Source: a virus. From it: a DNA stretch of 58,692 nt. The notes beneath the pieces were generated by a model. It had not been told where the DNA came from. It ran no database searches and was given only the letters and a program-made list of their open reading frames with translations. The position numbers were made by a program, and so were the translations under genes. Below, piece by piece: positions 42,178 through 49,054 of the stretch (position 1 is the first letter of the stretch; every line of letters begins with the position of its first letter). The stretch covers positions 1 to 58,692 of IMG/VR virus record IMGVR_UViG_3300030102_006279; one strand, written 5' to 3'.

Positions 42178-42415
42178 ACACCCACTGTATATTGTGGTAT
42201 GGAAAGACCATACCGGAGATGCAGGTTGGAAGAGTGAAGAAGAAGTCAAAAAAGAAAAATACATACTGGCTTACAGTATTGGTTACCTAGTACATCAAGA
42301 CAAAGAATGTGTAAAATTATGTAATACTTACACCTCTGATGACGCTCATGGTGGCTTAGATCTAATTCTTAAATGCTGTATTGTTGAAATGTATGAAATT
42401 GAAATACTAGACTAA
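42152..42415 (+). CDS. Small conserved-type protein (87 aa)
   Basis: YIVVWKDHTGDAGWKSEEEV and ILAYSIGYLVHQDKECVKL have the look of a widespread phage and bacterial small family (vxWxDHxGDxGWxSxEE). Contains CCIVEMYEIEIL at the end. Start at 42152 or an ATG at 42164 are both possible. Its stop and the TerS stop are convergent, overlapping by 4 nt. Confidence 0.62.
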   Translation: MCLKMKTSKHPLYIVVWKDHTGDAGWKSEEEVKKEKYILAYSIGYLVHQDKECVKLCNTYTSDDAHGGLDLILKCCIVEMYEIEILD

Positions 42416-42909
42416 TCATTTTCACCCTGAACAATTATAGTGTTGGCACCAATCTTTTGTTCTAATTCTTGAAGTCTTTGTTCAAGCTGGTCTCTACTCA
42501 TTCCCTCTAAAGTATTGTGTGTTATTTCTTTTTTATCTACATATTGACCTGCCAGCTGTCCTGATCTAAATTCAGCGTTAATAGCAGCAGTGTATTGACC
42601 TTTTCTTTCACTACCATCTCTAAGTCTTTCCAATATCTTATAGCGTCTTAACTTATCTTTTTCGTATTTTGCTTGTTCCTCACTTAATCGCATCTCAAGA
42701 TAGCGACATACATGTGGGTTTATTTCAGGATTTGTTAGTCTACTACCCAAAACCATAGCTGAATTTTCTGTTTTATAACTATATCCAGCTTTAATTACAG
42801 CATCTTTTTTAGATATTACACCCCAGTCTTCAACTAAAGCATCTACAAATGCTTTCTGTTTATCGGTTAAATCAGCTGTTGTTTTTAATGTATTTGCTTT
42901 ACTTGGCAC
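42412..42909 (-). CDS. terS: Terminase small subunit (165 aa)
   Basis: TDKQKAFVDALVEDWGVISKKDAVIKAGYSYKTENSAMVLGSRLTNPEINPHV is the HTH region of the Terminase_2 family (LTxKQxxFVxEYLxxxNAxxAAxxAGYS). Then a helical oligomerisation part with RRYKILERLRDG and a C-terminal coiled coil. Separated from terL by about 4.4 kb that contains the composite repeats. Would recognise the packaging site; the site itself is unknown. Confidence 0.85.
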   Translation of the reverse strand: MPSKANTLKTTADLTDKQKAFVDALVEDWGVISKKDAVIKAGYSYKTENSAMVLGSRLTNPEINPHVCRYLEMRLSEEQAKYEKDKLRRYKILERLRDGSERKGQYTAAINAEFRSGQLAGQYVDKKEITHNTLEGMSRDQLEQRLQELEQKIGANTIIVQGEND

Positions 42910-42983
42910 CTATGCACTCCCTTAGAAACATTTTTTTAAAAAAATAATCGCATAGTCGCCTCCTCTGTATTCCATAGTTTTTA

Positions 42984-42995
42984 AGGAATATTCCT
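42984..42995. repeat. 12-bp palindrome AGGAATATTCCT
   Basis: Perfect palindrome in the 190-nt intergenic region between TerS and the fusion nuclease. With the 11-bp inverted repeat at 43059-43094 it could be an operator or a protein-binding site such as a packaging or regulatory element. Sequence is common enough by chance that it is reported as weak. Confidence 0.3.
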
Positions 42996-43058
42996 AGTAA
43001 GCTATTGTCTATAATCCTATTCATACAGTGTTTTCCATACTTTCCTTAATTCCTGGTA

Positions 43059-43094
43059 CTATACAAACATATTTTTTAAAAAGTGTTTGTATAG
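43059..43094. repeat. 11-bp inverted repeat with AT-rich loop
   Basis: CTATACAAACA and TGTTTGTATAG are exact reverse complements separated by 14 nt (TATTTTTTAAAAAG). It lies just after the fusion nuclease stop and before TerS in transcription order. Candidate operator, attachment-like site for the integrase-type domain upstream, or weak terminator. Confidence 0.5.
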
Positions 43095-43100
43095 AGGTGC

Positions 43101-43733
43101 TTATGAGTAAATTTCACTTTTTTGGAACCTCATTAGCTCAACTAAACGATTATCAGTAATATTATACACAATCGCTTGTGTAATTAATTCTTTTATGTAC
43201 CCATCTTGGTCCGAAAAGTACTCAGTTCCTGATTGTCGGTACCTAGAATACAAATCATGAAGCTTATTTTCATTGACTTTATTTGTTTCTGGCCGTACGC
43301 CGATGAGCCGTAGTCCTTTGGTTGACAGCACCAAATCATTAATGCGACTTAGCCAGTTGGTACTGTGACCGATCTTAATAAAACCCTCTAGGTTCTCAAT
43401 GAAATAAATGTGACTGGCAGTCCTTGTAATCTCAAACAAATCATCATAATCCATACCTGCATTGGCTTTAATTTTCAGTTCTGCCGCTTTGAGCCGTGCT
43501 TCACTGATTGACATGAGCGGATAGAAACCAAATACCTTTGACTTATGTACATTTTTAGCTCGGTAATCAAACGCAAAAGAATGAGTGCCTTTTTTACTTG
43601 CATTACAAAGTAAATTAGGTTCTTTTGTGTCACGCACATAGACGCTTCGTTTCAGGCCAAACTTAGGTTTCCAATTTTTGAGAAACTCATCCGTCAACTC
43701 TACATAGTGACTTTTGTCTGTTCTCCTCGCCAT
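43101..43733 (-). CDS. Integrase arm-domain (DUF4102-like)/T5orf172 GIY-YIG fusion (210 aa)
   Basis: Residues ~10-96 match the arm-type DNA-binding N-terminus of tyrosine integrases (DUF4102): LTDEFLKNWKP, SFAFDYRAK, FGFYPLMSISEARLKAAELK, NAGMD. Residues ~108-178 match T5orf172/MUG113 GIY-YIG nucleases: HIYFIENLEG, FIKIGHS, LSRINDL (R130) and NENKLHDLYSRYRQSG (E155), then TEYFS. The catalytic Arg and Glu are present. The tyrosine recombinase catalytic domain is absent. ATG at 43733 preferred to an upstream TTG at 43769. Confidence 0.8.
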   Translation of the reverse strand: MARRTDKSHYVELTDEFLKNWKPKFGLKRSVYVRDTKEPNLLCNASKKGTHSFAFDYRAKNVHKSKVFGFYPLMSISEARLKAAELKIKANAGMDYDDLFEITRTASHIYFIENLEGFIKIGHSTNWLSRINDLVLSTKGLRLIGVRPETNKVNENKLHDLYSRYRQSGTEYFSDQDGYIKELITQAIVYNITDNRLVELMRFQKSEIYS

Positions 43734-43765
43734 ATCCCATAAAAATACCTGAATATGCTTTAAAA

Positions 43766-44236
43766 TCAAGTTAAAACGGACAAAAACACAGTGCTCACGT
43801 ACTCAGTAGAGGTCAAAAACACATTTTCACGCATTTGTTTGACTCTTTTTCTCAAAAACCGTTGTTTTTCTTTATCAGGTAAGTTTTTCATGCGATTGTA
43901 CATGCGATCATATCGCAACCACATGAGCTGCCGTTTCGTAAACCGAATGTTCTTCTCTCTTAATGCTCTGGTATAAGCTTCTTTAACCAATATTGGATCT
44001 AATTCAGCACACATACAAACGTTTTTAAAATCATCACACATGGAAATAATCCAATTATGTGCTGCTAACTTTTTTAATGAATTTTTACGGTCGGAGTGAG
44101 TGACAAACGCATCTTCAAATGCATTTAAAATAACACAACGCCAAAGTTTCGCTTCAGGTTTTAAATCGTCCTGCTCAACTATGTTTCGCGCCAAGTTAAT
44201 TCCAATGGCTCTAAGTAAATCTGTAGATGCTTTCAT
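43766..44236 (-). CDS. Conserved phage protein (156 aa)
   Basis: LWRCVILNAFEDAF and NWIISMCDDFKNVCMCAELDPILVKEAYTRAL match a phage family with helical core and an LWxxVxxxAxxDA pattern, often found in regulatory regions. C-terminus is rich in Arg/Lys (TKRQLMWLRYDRMYNRMKNL). Its ATG overlaps the stop of the 76-aa gene. Function unknown. Confidence 0.7.
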   Translation of the reverse strand: MKASTDLLRAIGINLARNIVEQDDLKPEAKLWRCVILNAFEDAFVTHSDRKNSLKKLAAHNWIISMCDDFKNVCMCAELDPILVKEAYTRALREKNIRFTKRQLMWLRYDRMYNRMKNLPDKEKQRFLRKRVKQMRENVFLTSTEYVSTVFLSVLT

Positions 44237-44466
44237 TAGTGCCCATGTGCTCTTATTAAATAGCCGATGATCTTCTCATAAACCACCAAAACACTTTTAT
44301 CACAGTTTATTTGCTTTTGAAAGTTATAATCCGCAATGACACCAGCGATGAATTCATGTTTATCATCGCTAGACATCTCTGCCACATCAGCTAAAGAGAA
44401 ACGAGCAAAATCCATATCCAAGATTTCTTCCCAAGTTAAGCTCACTTTTTCTAATTTTATAGCCAT
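44236..44466 (-). CDS. Small hypothetical protein (76 aa)
   Basis: MAIKLEKVSLTWEEILDMDFARF followed by a helical region and YEKIIGYLIRAHGH. Coupled to the 156-aa gene. No motif. Confidence 0.6.
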   Translation of the reverse strand: MAIKLEKVSLTWEEILDMDFARFSLADVAEMSSDDKHEFIAGVIADYNFQKQINCDKSVLVVYEKIIGYLIRAHGH

Positions 44467-44487
44467 ACTTTAATTGTATGGCTAAAT

Positions 44488-44808
44488 TTACTCTGGGTCT
44501 ATATTACTTTTACCGCCGTCAATAATACTCAACCTAGTTTTACCGTTAGGTTTCAAAGTAACACCTTTCTTAACTTCGTCCACAAAGTTTAAATGATCGC
44601 AATTGCCTTTACTCTGTATGATTTTTGCTTCGTACTTTAACTTTTGTAAATCAACGATCTCGTCATCACTATTTTCCATATAGCCAAACTTATGTCCCAT
44701 AAGTAACTGAGCCACAGTGTTGACATGAAACTGATATTCTTTTTCATCAGTAATCTTTGAAATACAAAGTAAAAGCTCTCGCAAGTCGTTACCTAATTTT
44801 TCATTCAT
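44488..44808 (-). CDS. Small hypothetical protein (106 aa)
   Basis: Helical with LLLCISKITDEKEYQFHVNTV and a C-terminal KLKYEAKIIQSKGNCDHLNFV. Two Cys. Its ATG overlaps the stop of the ribbon-helix-helix gene. No recognised family. Confidence 0.58.
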   Translation of the reverse strand: MNEKLGNDLRELLLCISKITDEKEYQFHVNTVAQLLMGHKFGYMENSDDEIVDLQKLKYEAKIIQSKGNCDHLNFVDEVKKGVTLKPNGKTRLSIIDGGKSNIDPE

Positions 44809-44999
44809 TAGGCTGCCCTGCTTTTCTTAATTTTTTCAATCTTAAGCTTATTCAAGTCCAGATTATGCTTTCTTTCATATTCTTCTATGAAAATAGCCAA
44901 TTGTTCACTGGGAGAACGCCTCTCCAATTTACATATCTTTTTGAAGTTGTCAGATGTTTCTTTACGAACAGCGACACTTTTCCATTTACTTACATCCAT
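44808..44999 (-). CDS. Putative ribbon-helix-helix DNA-binding protein (63 aa)
   Basis: MDVSKWKSVAVRKETSDNF reads as the beta ribbon, followed by a helix (FKKICKLERRS) and second helix PSEQLAIFIEEYERKHNL, the classical ribbon-helix-helix layout with the Ser/Pro turn. Basic C-terminus. Ribosome-binding site GAGGATATTTT. Likely a small transcriptional regulator for this early region. Confidence 0.68.
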   Translation of the reverse strand: MDVSKWKSVAVRKETSDNFKKICKLERRSPSEQLAIFIEEYERKHNLDLNKLKIEKIKKSRAA

Positions 45000-45063
45000 A
45001 AAATATCCTCTAAGTTAATTTAAAGTAACAGTGTGGTTCGTCTTTCGTTGATCTATTTTTTTG

Positions 45064-45183
45064 TTAGTAAAAAAAATTATAAAAAACTATTGCTGAAACA
45101 AATATAAACATTTTTGGAAAAAGAAAAAAAGCCAACACAGCAAGTAGTGCAATAAAAAATACTAGGCTAATAAATCCAAACAT
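45064..45183 (-). CDS. Tiny two-TM membrane protein (39 aa)
   Basis: MFGFISLVFFIALLAVLAFFLFPKMFIFVSAIVFYNFFY: two hydrophobic segments separated by PK. ATG overlaps the stop of the 60-aa gene. Not annotated before because of its length. Could be a holin, a small toxin-type protein or a host-takeover peptide. Confidence 0.58.
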   Translation of the reverse strand: MFGFISLVFFIALLAVLAFFLFPKMFIFVSAIVFYNFFY

Positions 45184-45365
45184 TAATCATTCCCTCTCTC
45201 TAACATTACATCACTGGTCACATGCACCGAGATCCAATACTTGCCGCTTGAGTTATACACATCATCTTCATTCGCAGGTCGCTCAACCACTGCCACATTT
45301 TCCGGACATTGATCTAACCATTGATTGAATAATATAGCTCTACATTCTTTCTCATTTTCATTCAT
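45183..45365 (-). CDS. Small hypothetical protein (60 aa)
   Basis: Acidic, with ECRAILFNQWLDQCPENVAVVERPANEDD and WISVHVTSDVML. ATG preceded by AGAGGATATGAACG. First gene after the structured leader at 45366-45541. No family recognised. Confidence 0.58.
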   Translation of the reverse strand: MNENEKECRAILFNQWLDQCPENVAVVERPANEDDVYNSSGKYWISVHVTSDVMLERGND

Positions 45366-45541
45366 CGTTCATATCCTCTATAAAAGAAACAAGGCCTCGT
45401 TTCTCGCATTTACAGCTTAGGTAAGTCGCGTGTCTGTTTACTCACATTTTCACTTACTACCTTGAATTGTTAGCGGTTTAAGGTCTTCGCTTCAGACCAT
45501 CTCACCTAGTGAAATTCAAACTCACGCTCGGTAATTGAGGA
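45366..45541 (-). ncRNA. Candidate structured leader RNA with attenuator-like hairpin
   Basis: The 5' leader predicted to begin near 45536 contains a 7-bp closing helix (TTGAATT at 45513-45519 with AATTCAA at 45462-45468), a short hairpin TCAC/GTGA and a GGTCT-7nt-AGACC hairpin (45482-45498), giving a three-way junction that resembles a truncated cloverleaf. Downstream AGAAAC...GTTTCT followed by TTTT (45381-45404) is terminator-like. No known riboswitch family is recognised. A regulatory leader is a candidate only. Confidence 0.42.
45381..45404 (-). terminator. Attenuator-like hairpin
   Basis: On the minus strand AGAAACG and TGTTTCT form a 6-bp stem plus one wobble pair, with loop AGGCCT, followed by TTTT. 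It lies only 15-20 nt before the 60-aa gene's start, so it could attenuate transcription of this operon. Stem is weak. Confidence 0.4.
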
Positions 45542-45542
45542 T

Positions 45543-45571
45543 ATTATCTGATATTATATGGGATAAGTCAA
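45543..45571 (-). promoter_or_regulatory. Sigma70-type promoter for small-gene operon
   Basis: TTGACT (45566-45571), 17 nt, GATAAT (45543-45548) on the minus strand. The -35 differs from TTGACA at one position and the -10 from TATAAT at one. Located after the DNA polymerase stop and before the leader, so it would drive the genes from 45365 leftward. Confidence 0.65.
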
Positions 45572-45576
45572 CTAAT

Positions 45577-47445
45577 TTATAAGGCTTCACCAAAATTATT
45601 ACCAAGAGCAACATCTACAACACTGGGAACCTTTAATTTTATGCAGTGTTCCATGGCATTTTTGATAATTTCTACATCTTTTTCATCTTTAATACTAAAA
45701 CAAAGCTCATCATGGATTTGCAACATAGGTAAATAGCCCAATTTATAACAATCCACCACGGCTTGTTTCGTCTGGTCAGCAGCACTGCCTTGGATTAAAC
45801 GGTTGAGTGCCTTATAAGTGAAAGCACGCTTAATATTATCAGCACCATACTTGGCTGAGGCATTGTCAAATCGCTCTGCTGTGTGTATTCCAAAATCTTT
45901 TGGCTCCCATAGGTCAAAACGACATTTACGGCCTAATTTCGTGCGAATAACGCCCTCTGAGGACGCTTTTTGCATACATTTATCAGATAATGCCTTCACA
46001 AAAGGTGCTTTGGTGTTGTATTTGTTGATCAAACCATGAGCTTCATCCGCATCAACCCCTAACATTGTGGCTAATTTGTTCTTACCCATGCCGTACATAA
46101 GTCCCAGTCCAATAGTTTTTGCTTGCTTACGCTCTATACCAATCAAATCGGCGACCGTTTGATGAAAGTCAGCATCTGCGTTGGTGTACGCTTCAACCAG
46201 TTCCTGTGAGCCCTCGTACCCTTCACCGATAGATGCAGCATAATGCACCACAAGTCGTGGTTCTTGTTGCGAGTAGTCAAAGCTACCCCACTGCTCTCCT
46301 TCTTCCGGTAAAAACAAACCCCTAATGAGTGGACCGAACTCTTTAGATCTTGCCGGTAACTGTTGTAGGTTCGGATGTGACATAGACAAACGACCACTTA
46401 TGGTGCCACCTCGGTCGTTCTTGATCTGCCTGATCTCTGCGTGAATACGACCTTTATGTTCAAACTTCATGATAGAGCTCAAGAAGGTATTATGAAATTT
46501 ATTTATCTCTCTTGCCTGGACAATGTACTTGCTGATCTCCTCTTTACTATTCATCAACCAGTTTTGCGTAAAGCTGGGTTCGTCAGTCTTGGTGCGTGGA
46601 TATTCAATCCCTAATCTGTCAAACGCATGACCGATTTGTCGTGCTGCCCAGATATCAATATCTTGTCCCACTAGTTTTTTTATCTTATTCAATAATGCTT
46701 TTTCTTGTTTAACAAAGTATACCTGCAAATGTTCACACTTCTCGGTATCTACCCGAATACCTTTGGCACGCATCTCTATGGTAATTGGCAACAGTGTTTT
46801 TTCTAACTCCCAAATGGTGGTCAAACTTTGTTGATGTAATTCAACTTTAAATCTTTGCCACAGTTGATACGTGAGCCGTGCATCTTGTTCAGCATAGAAA
46901 CCAACATGTTCTGCCGGTAACTTCCACATCTCACCTTTGGGGTCTACCCCGTGCTGTTGCGCAGCTTCAACCAACTCTGTTTCAGCTTTGAGTTCACCTA
47001 AATATTCTTTGGATAAAGCATTTAAACTTTGACTAAATCTGTTTTCGTCTAATAAAGCACCCACCACCATGGTATCTACGATCTCACCTTGCACTTCAAT
47101 ACCCATCGCTTTGAGCCAGCCAACATCATACTGTGCATTGTGAAAAATTTTAGTGCAGGGTAATGCACAAATATCTTTCATGTATTTGATCACTTGCTCT
47201 TTAATTAAATTACCGCCCCCAAAATGTGCAAATGGATAGTAACCTTGCCACCCTTCTACCGCAACTGCAAAACCTATGACCTCACCGTGGTTCGTGGCCC
47301 AGCCTGCGCCAAGACCTGCATTTAATCCTTCGTCACGTGTTTCTAAATCTATGGCGATCTCGTCGTAACCACTTAAATCTTTATATTCACTGGGAGCTGA
47401 CCAAATATTCTTTTTAAAATTAAATGTCATTTGCAGGTTAGCCAT
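45577..47445 (-). CDS. polA: DNA polymerase, family A with 3'-5' exonuclease (622 aa)
   Basis: ATG at 47445 (MANLQMTF) follows GGAGAAAAAGA and overlaps the helicase stop by 8 bp. The exonuclease has IAIDLETRDE, HNAQYDVGW and YAEQDARLTYQ. The polymerase has motif A FDYSQQEPR (D390), motif B RKQAKTIGLGLMYG with Leu447 where E. coli Pol I has Phe762, and motif C IHDEL (578-581). No DnaJ-like or 5'-3' exonuclease insertion is seen. The Leu at that position is known in phage polymerases of slower, often temperate, phages. Confidence 0.92.
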   Translation of the reverse strand: MANLQMTFNFKKNIWSAPSEYKDLSGYDEIAIDLETRDEGLNAGLGAGWATNHGEVIGFAVAVEGWQGYYPFAHFGGGNLIKEQVIKYMKDICALPCTKIFHNAQYDVGWLKAMGIEVQGEIVDTMVVGALLDENRFSQSLNALSKEYLGELKAETELVEAAQQHGVDPKGEMWKLPAEHVGFYAEQDARLTYQLWQRFKVELHQQSLTTIWELEKTLLPITIEMRAKGIRVDTEKCEHLQVYFVKQEKALLNKIKKLVGQDIDIWAARQIGHAFDRLGIEYPRTKTDEPSFTQNWLMNSKEEISKYIVQAREINKFHNTFLSSIMKFEHKGRIHAEIRQIKNDRGGTISGRLSMSHPNLQQLPARSKEFGPLIRGLFLPEEGEQWGSFDYSQQEPRLVVHYAASIGEGYEGSQELVEAYTNADADFHQTVADLIGIERKQAKTIGLGLMYGMGKNKLATMLGVDADEAHGLINKYNTKAPFVKALSDKCMQKASSEGVIRTKLGRKCRFDLWEPKDFGIHTAERFDNASAKYGADNIKRAFTYKALNRLIQGSAADQTKQAVVDCYKLGYLPMLQIHDELCFSIKDEKDVEIIKNAMEHCIKLKVPSVVDVALGNNFGEAL

Positions 47446-49054
47446 TCTTTTTCTCCTGTATGTAAACGAAATAATCTTCTCCAATAGGATAGTTATATCT
47501 GTAATCTGTTGATAGGATGTGCAAAGTGTCCTTTGCTCGTGTCACCCCTGTATAAAAAACTCTTCTCTCGTCTGATCGCTCATCTATATTTTTGTGTGCA
47601 TACGATGACGGATAGTTACCCTTAGAGCATAACAATACATTGTTTGCCTCTCCTCCTTTCACTGAATGTATAGTGTCAATAATAATGTCAGGTTCAGCAT
47701 CTAATGATGACTGACCATAACGCTGTAAAATTCTTTTAAAATATAAAACCTGTGGTTCTTTAAAATTTCTTTTTAAAATATCAAACCAAGGTAAGAACTG
47801 ATCCATGGGTTTTAAATCAAGACCACAGTAATCCACCAAGTCTTCAAACGATAGTTCTGTAAAGTTATCTGTCTTTAACCAAAATTTTTGCGTACGAAAG
47901 TCAGGATGTTTTAATTCTCTAATGTACCGATACATGTGTTCAGCTTCTTTGTTGGTAATTGTTTTTTTGTTGCTAAGTTTGGTCCAAGTTTTTATCGCAT
48001 CCCATTGTCTACGATCAAAGGATTTATTGCCTTTGTTATCTGAAAAATATAACCCTGAATTTTTTGCAAAACCTCTAAGTTCATTTACCACTGTGTTAAC
48101 TCTTCCAAGTATGTACCAAGTGCCAGGTATTTCTCCAATCGGTATCTCATTAAAATTTAAGTAACGTTTGACAATACCTTCTTTATGTTCATGTTCATAT
48201 TCTTTTTCTACGCTATCTAGTATACCACTTCTTATAACTTGTGAAAAATCATGTATTTCTTTGCCAAACCTTCTAGTTTTTCTTAAAATAACTTTGCGAC
48301 CAGGAAAATAAGTTGTAAAGTATTTTGGATCTGCTCCGTTCCAACGATAGATGCCTTGATCATCATCACCCGCTAAATAAATACGTTCCACATTGTCTAC
48401 CATTTTATAAATGACTGACCATTGTAGTGGTGTAAAGTCTTGTGCTTCGTCTAATATTAAAAGTTTTAATGGTGGAAAGTTGACTTCATCAATCGCTCTC
48501 ATAATCATGTCAGTAAAATCAATAAACGAATCTTTTTTGTAATGTTCATAAGTCGCAATCTTTCTAAAGTAAACATCTAACGAATCTTTTTGATAAGACT
48601 CTAGTTTCCAAACTAATTCTGGGTCAAGCATCATGTTACGTGCTTTGTCGTACACACCAAGCGACCAGTCTTTATACATGTAATTGTCGTCTGCTAATCT
48701 TTCATCAGAACTTTTTAATATGTTTGCGTTTAATGCGTAATCCAACATACAGTTTTTAGGATCAAATACTTCTTCATCAAAGTATTGCCTACAGTATTTA
48801 TGTAATGTTTTAAAACGAGTAAAGTCTTCTACCTTAAACTGCGGAAAAGCTTTTATGGCTCTTTCAATTGCTGTGTTTACTGCTTTATTAGTAAACGATA
48901 TAAATGCAATCTCGTTAGGGTGCACTCCCTTGTTAAGGTAACCTTTTAAAACCCTTTCTATCAAAGTGTAAGTCTTACCTGTACCTGGTGGTCCAAATAT
49001 TTTTATAGTCTTCCTATGTAGACTTTTGGTTTTCTGGTTTTCTAAATTTGTCAT
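47438..49054 (-). CDS. UvrD/PcrA-like SF1A helicase (538 aa)
   Basis: Walker A GPPGTGKTYT near residue 21, motif Ia AFISFTNKAV, motif II LLILDEAQDFTPLQW, motif III GDDDQGIYRWNGA, motif V TIHSVKGGEA and motif VI FYTGVTRAKDTLHIL. Shorter than UvrD (about 720 aa) so it lacks parts of 1B/2B. Coupled to the primase upstream and the polymerase downstream, forming the replication unit. Confidence 0.9.
   Translation of the reverse strand: MTNLENQKTKSLHRKTIKIFGPPGTGKTYTLIERVLKGYLNKGVHPNEIAFISFTNKAVNTAIERAIKAFPQFKVEDFTRFKTLHKYCRQYFDEEVFDPKNCMLDYALNANILKSSDERLADDNYMYKDWSLGVYDKARNMMLDPELVWKLESYQKDSLDVYFRKIATYEHYKKDSFIDFTDMIMRAIDEVNFPPLKLLILDEAQDFTPLQWSVIYKMVDNVERIYLAGDDDQGIYRWNGADPKYFTTYFPGRKVILRKTRRFGKEIHDFSQVIRSGILDSVEKEYEHEHKEGIVKRYLNFNEIPIGEIPGTWYILGRVNTVVNELRGFAKNSGLYFSDNKGNKSFDRRQWDAIKTWTKLSNKKTITNKEAEHMYRYIRELKHPDFRTQKFWLKTDNFTELSFEDLVDYCGLDLKPMDQFLPWFDILKRNFKEPQVLYFKRILQRYGQSSLDAEPDIIIDTIHSVKGGEANNVLLCSKGNYPSSYAHKNIDERSDERRVFYTGVTRAKDTLHILSTDYRYNYPIGEDYFVYIQEKKNG

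Noticed and set aside
43101-43769. Tyrosine integrase and temperate lifestyle
   Set aside because: Only the arm-type DNA-binding part is present; the catalytic R...HxxR...Y domain is missing and is replaced by a GIY-YIG nuclease, and no repressor was recognised.
45421-45541. tRNA-like folding of the leader
   Set aside because: 7-bp acceptor-like stem and a 5/7 hairpin exist, but there is no T arm (no TTCRA loop) and no U at the pre-anticodon position, so it is not called a tRNA.
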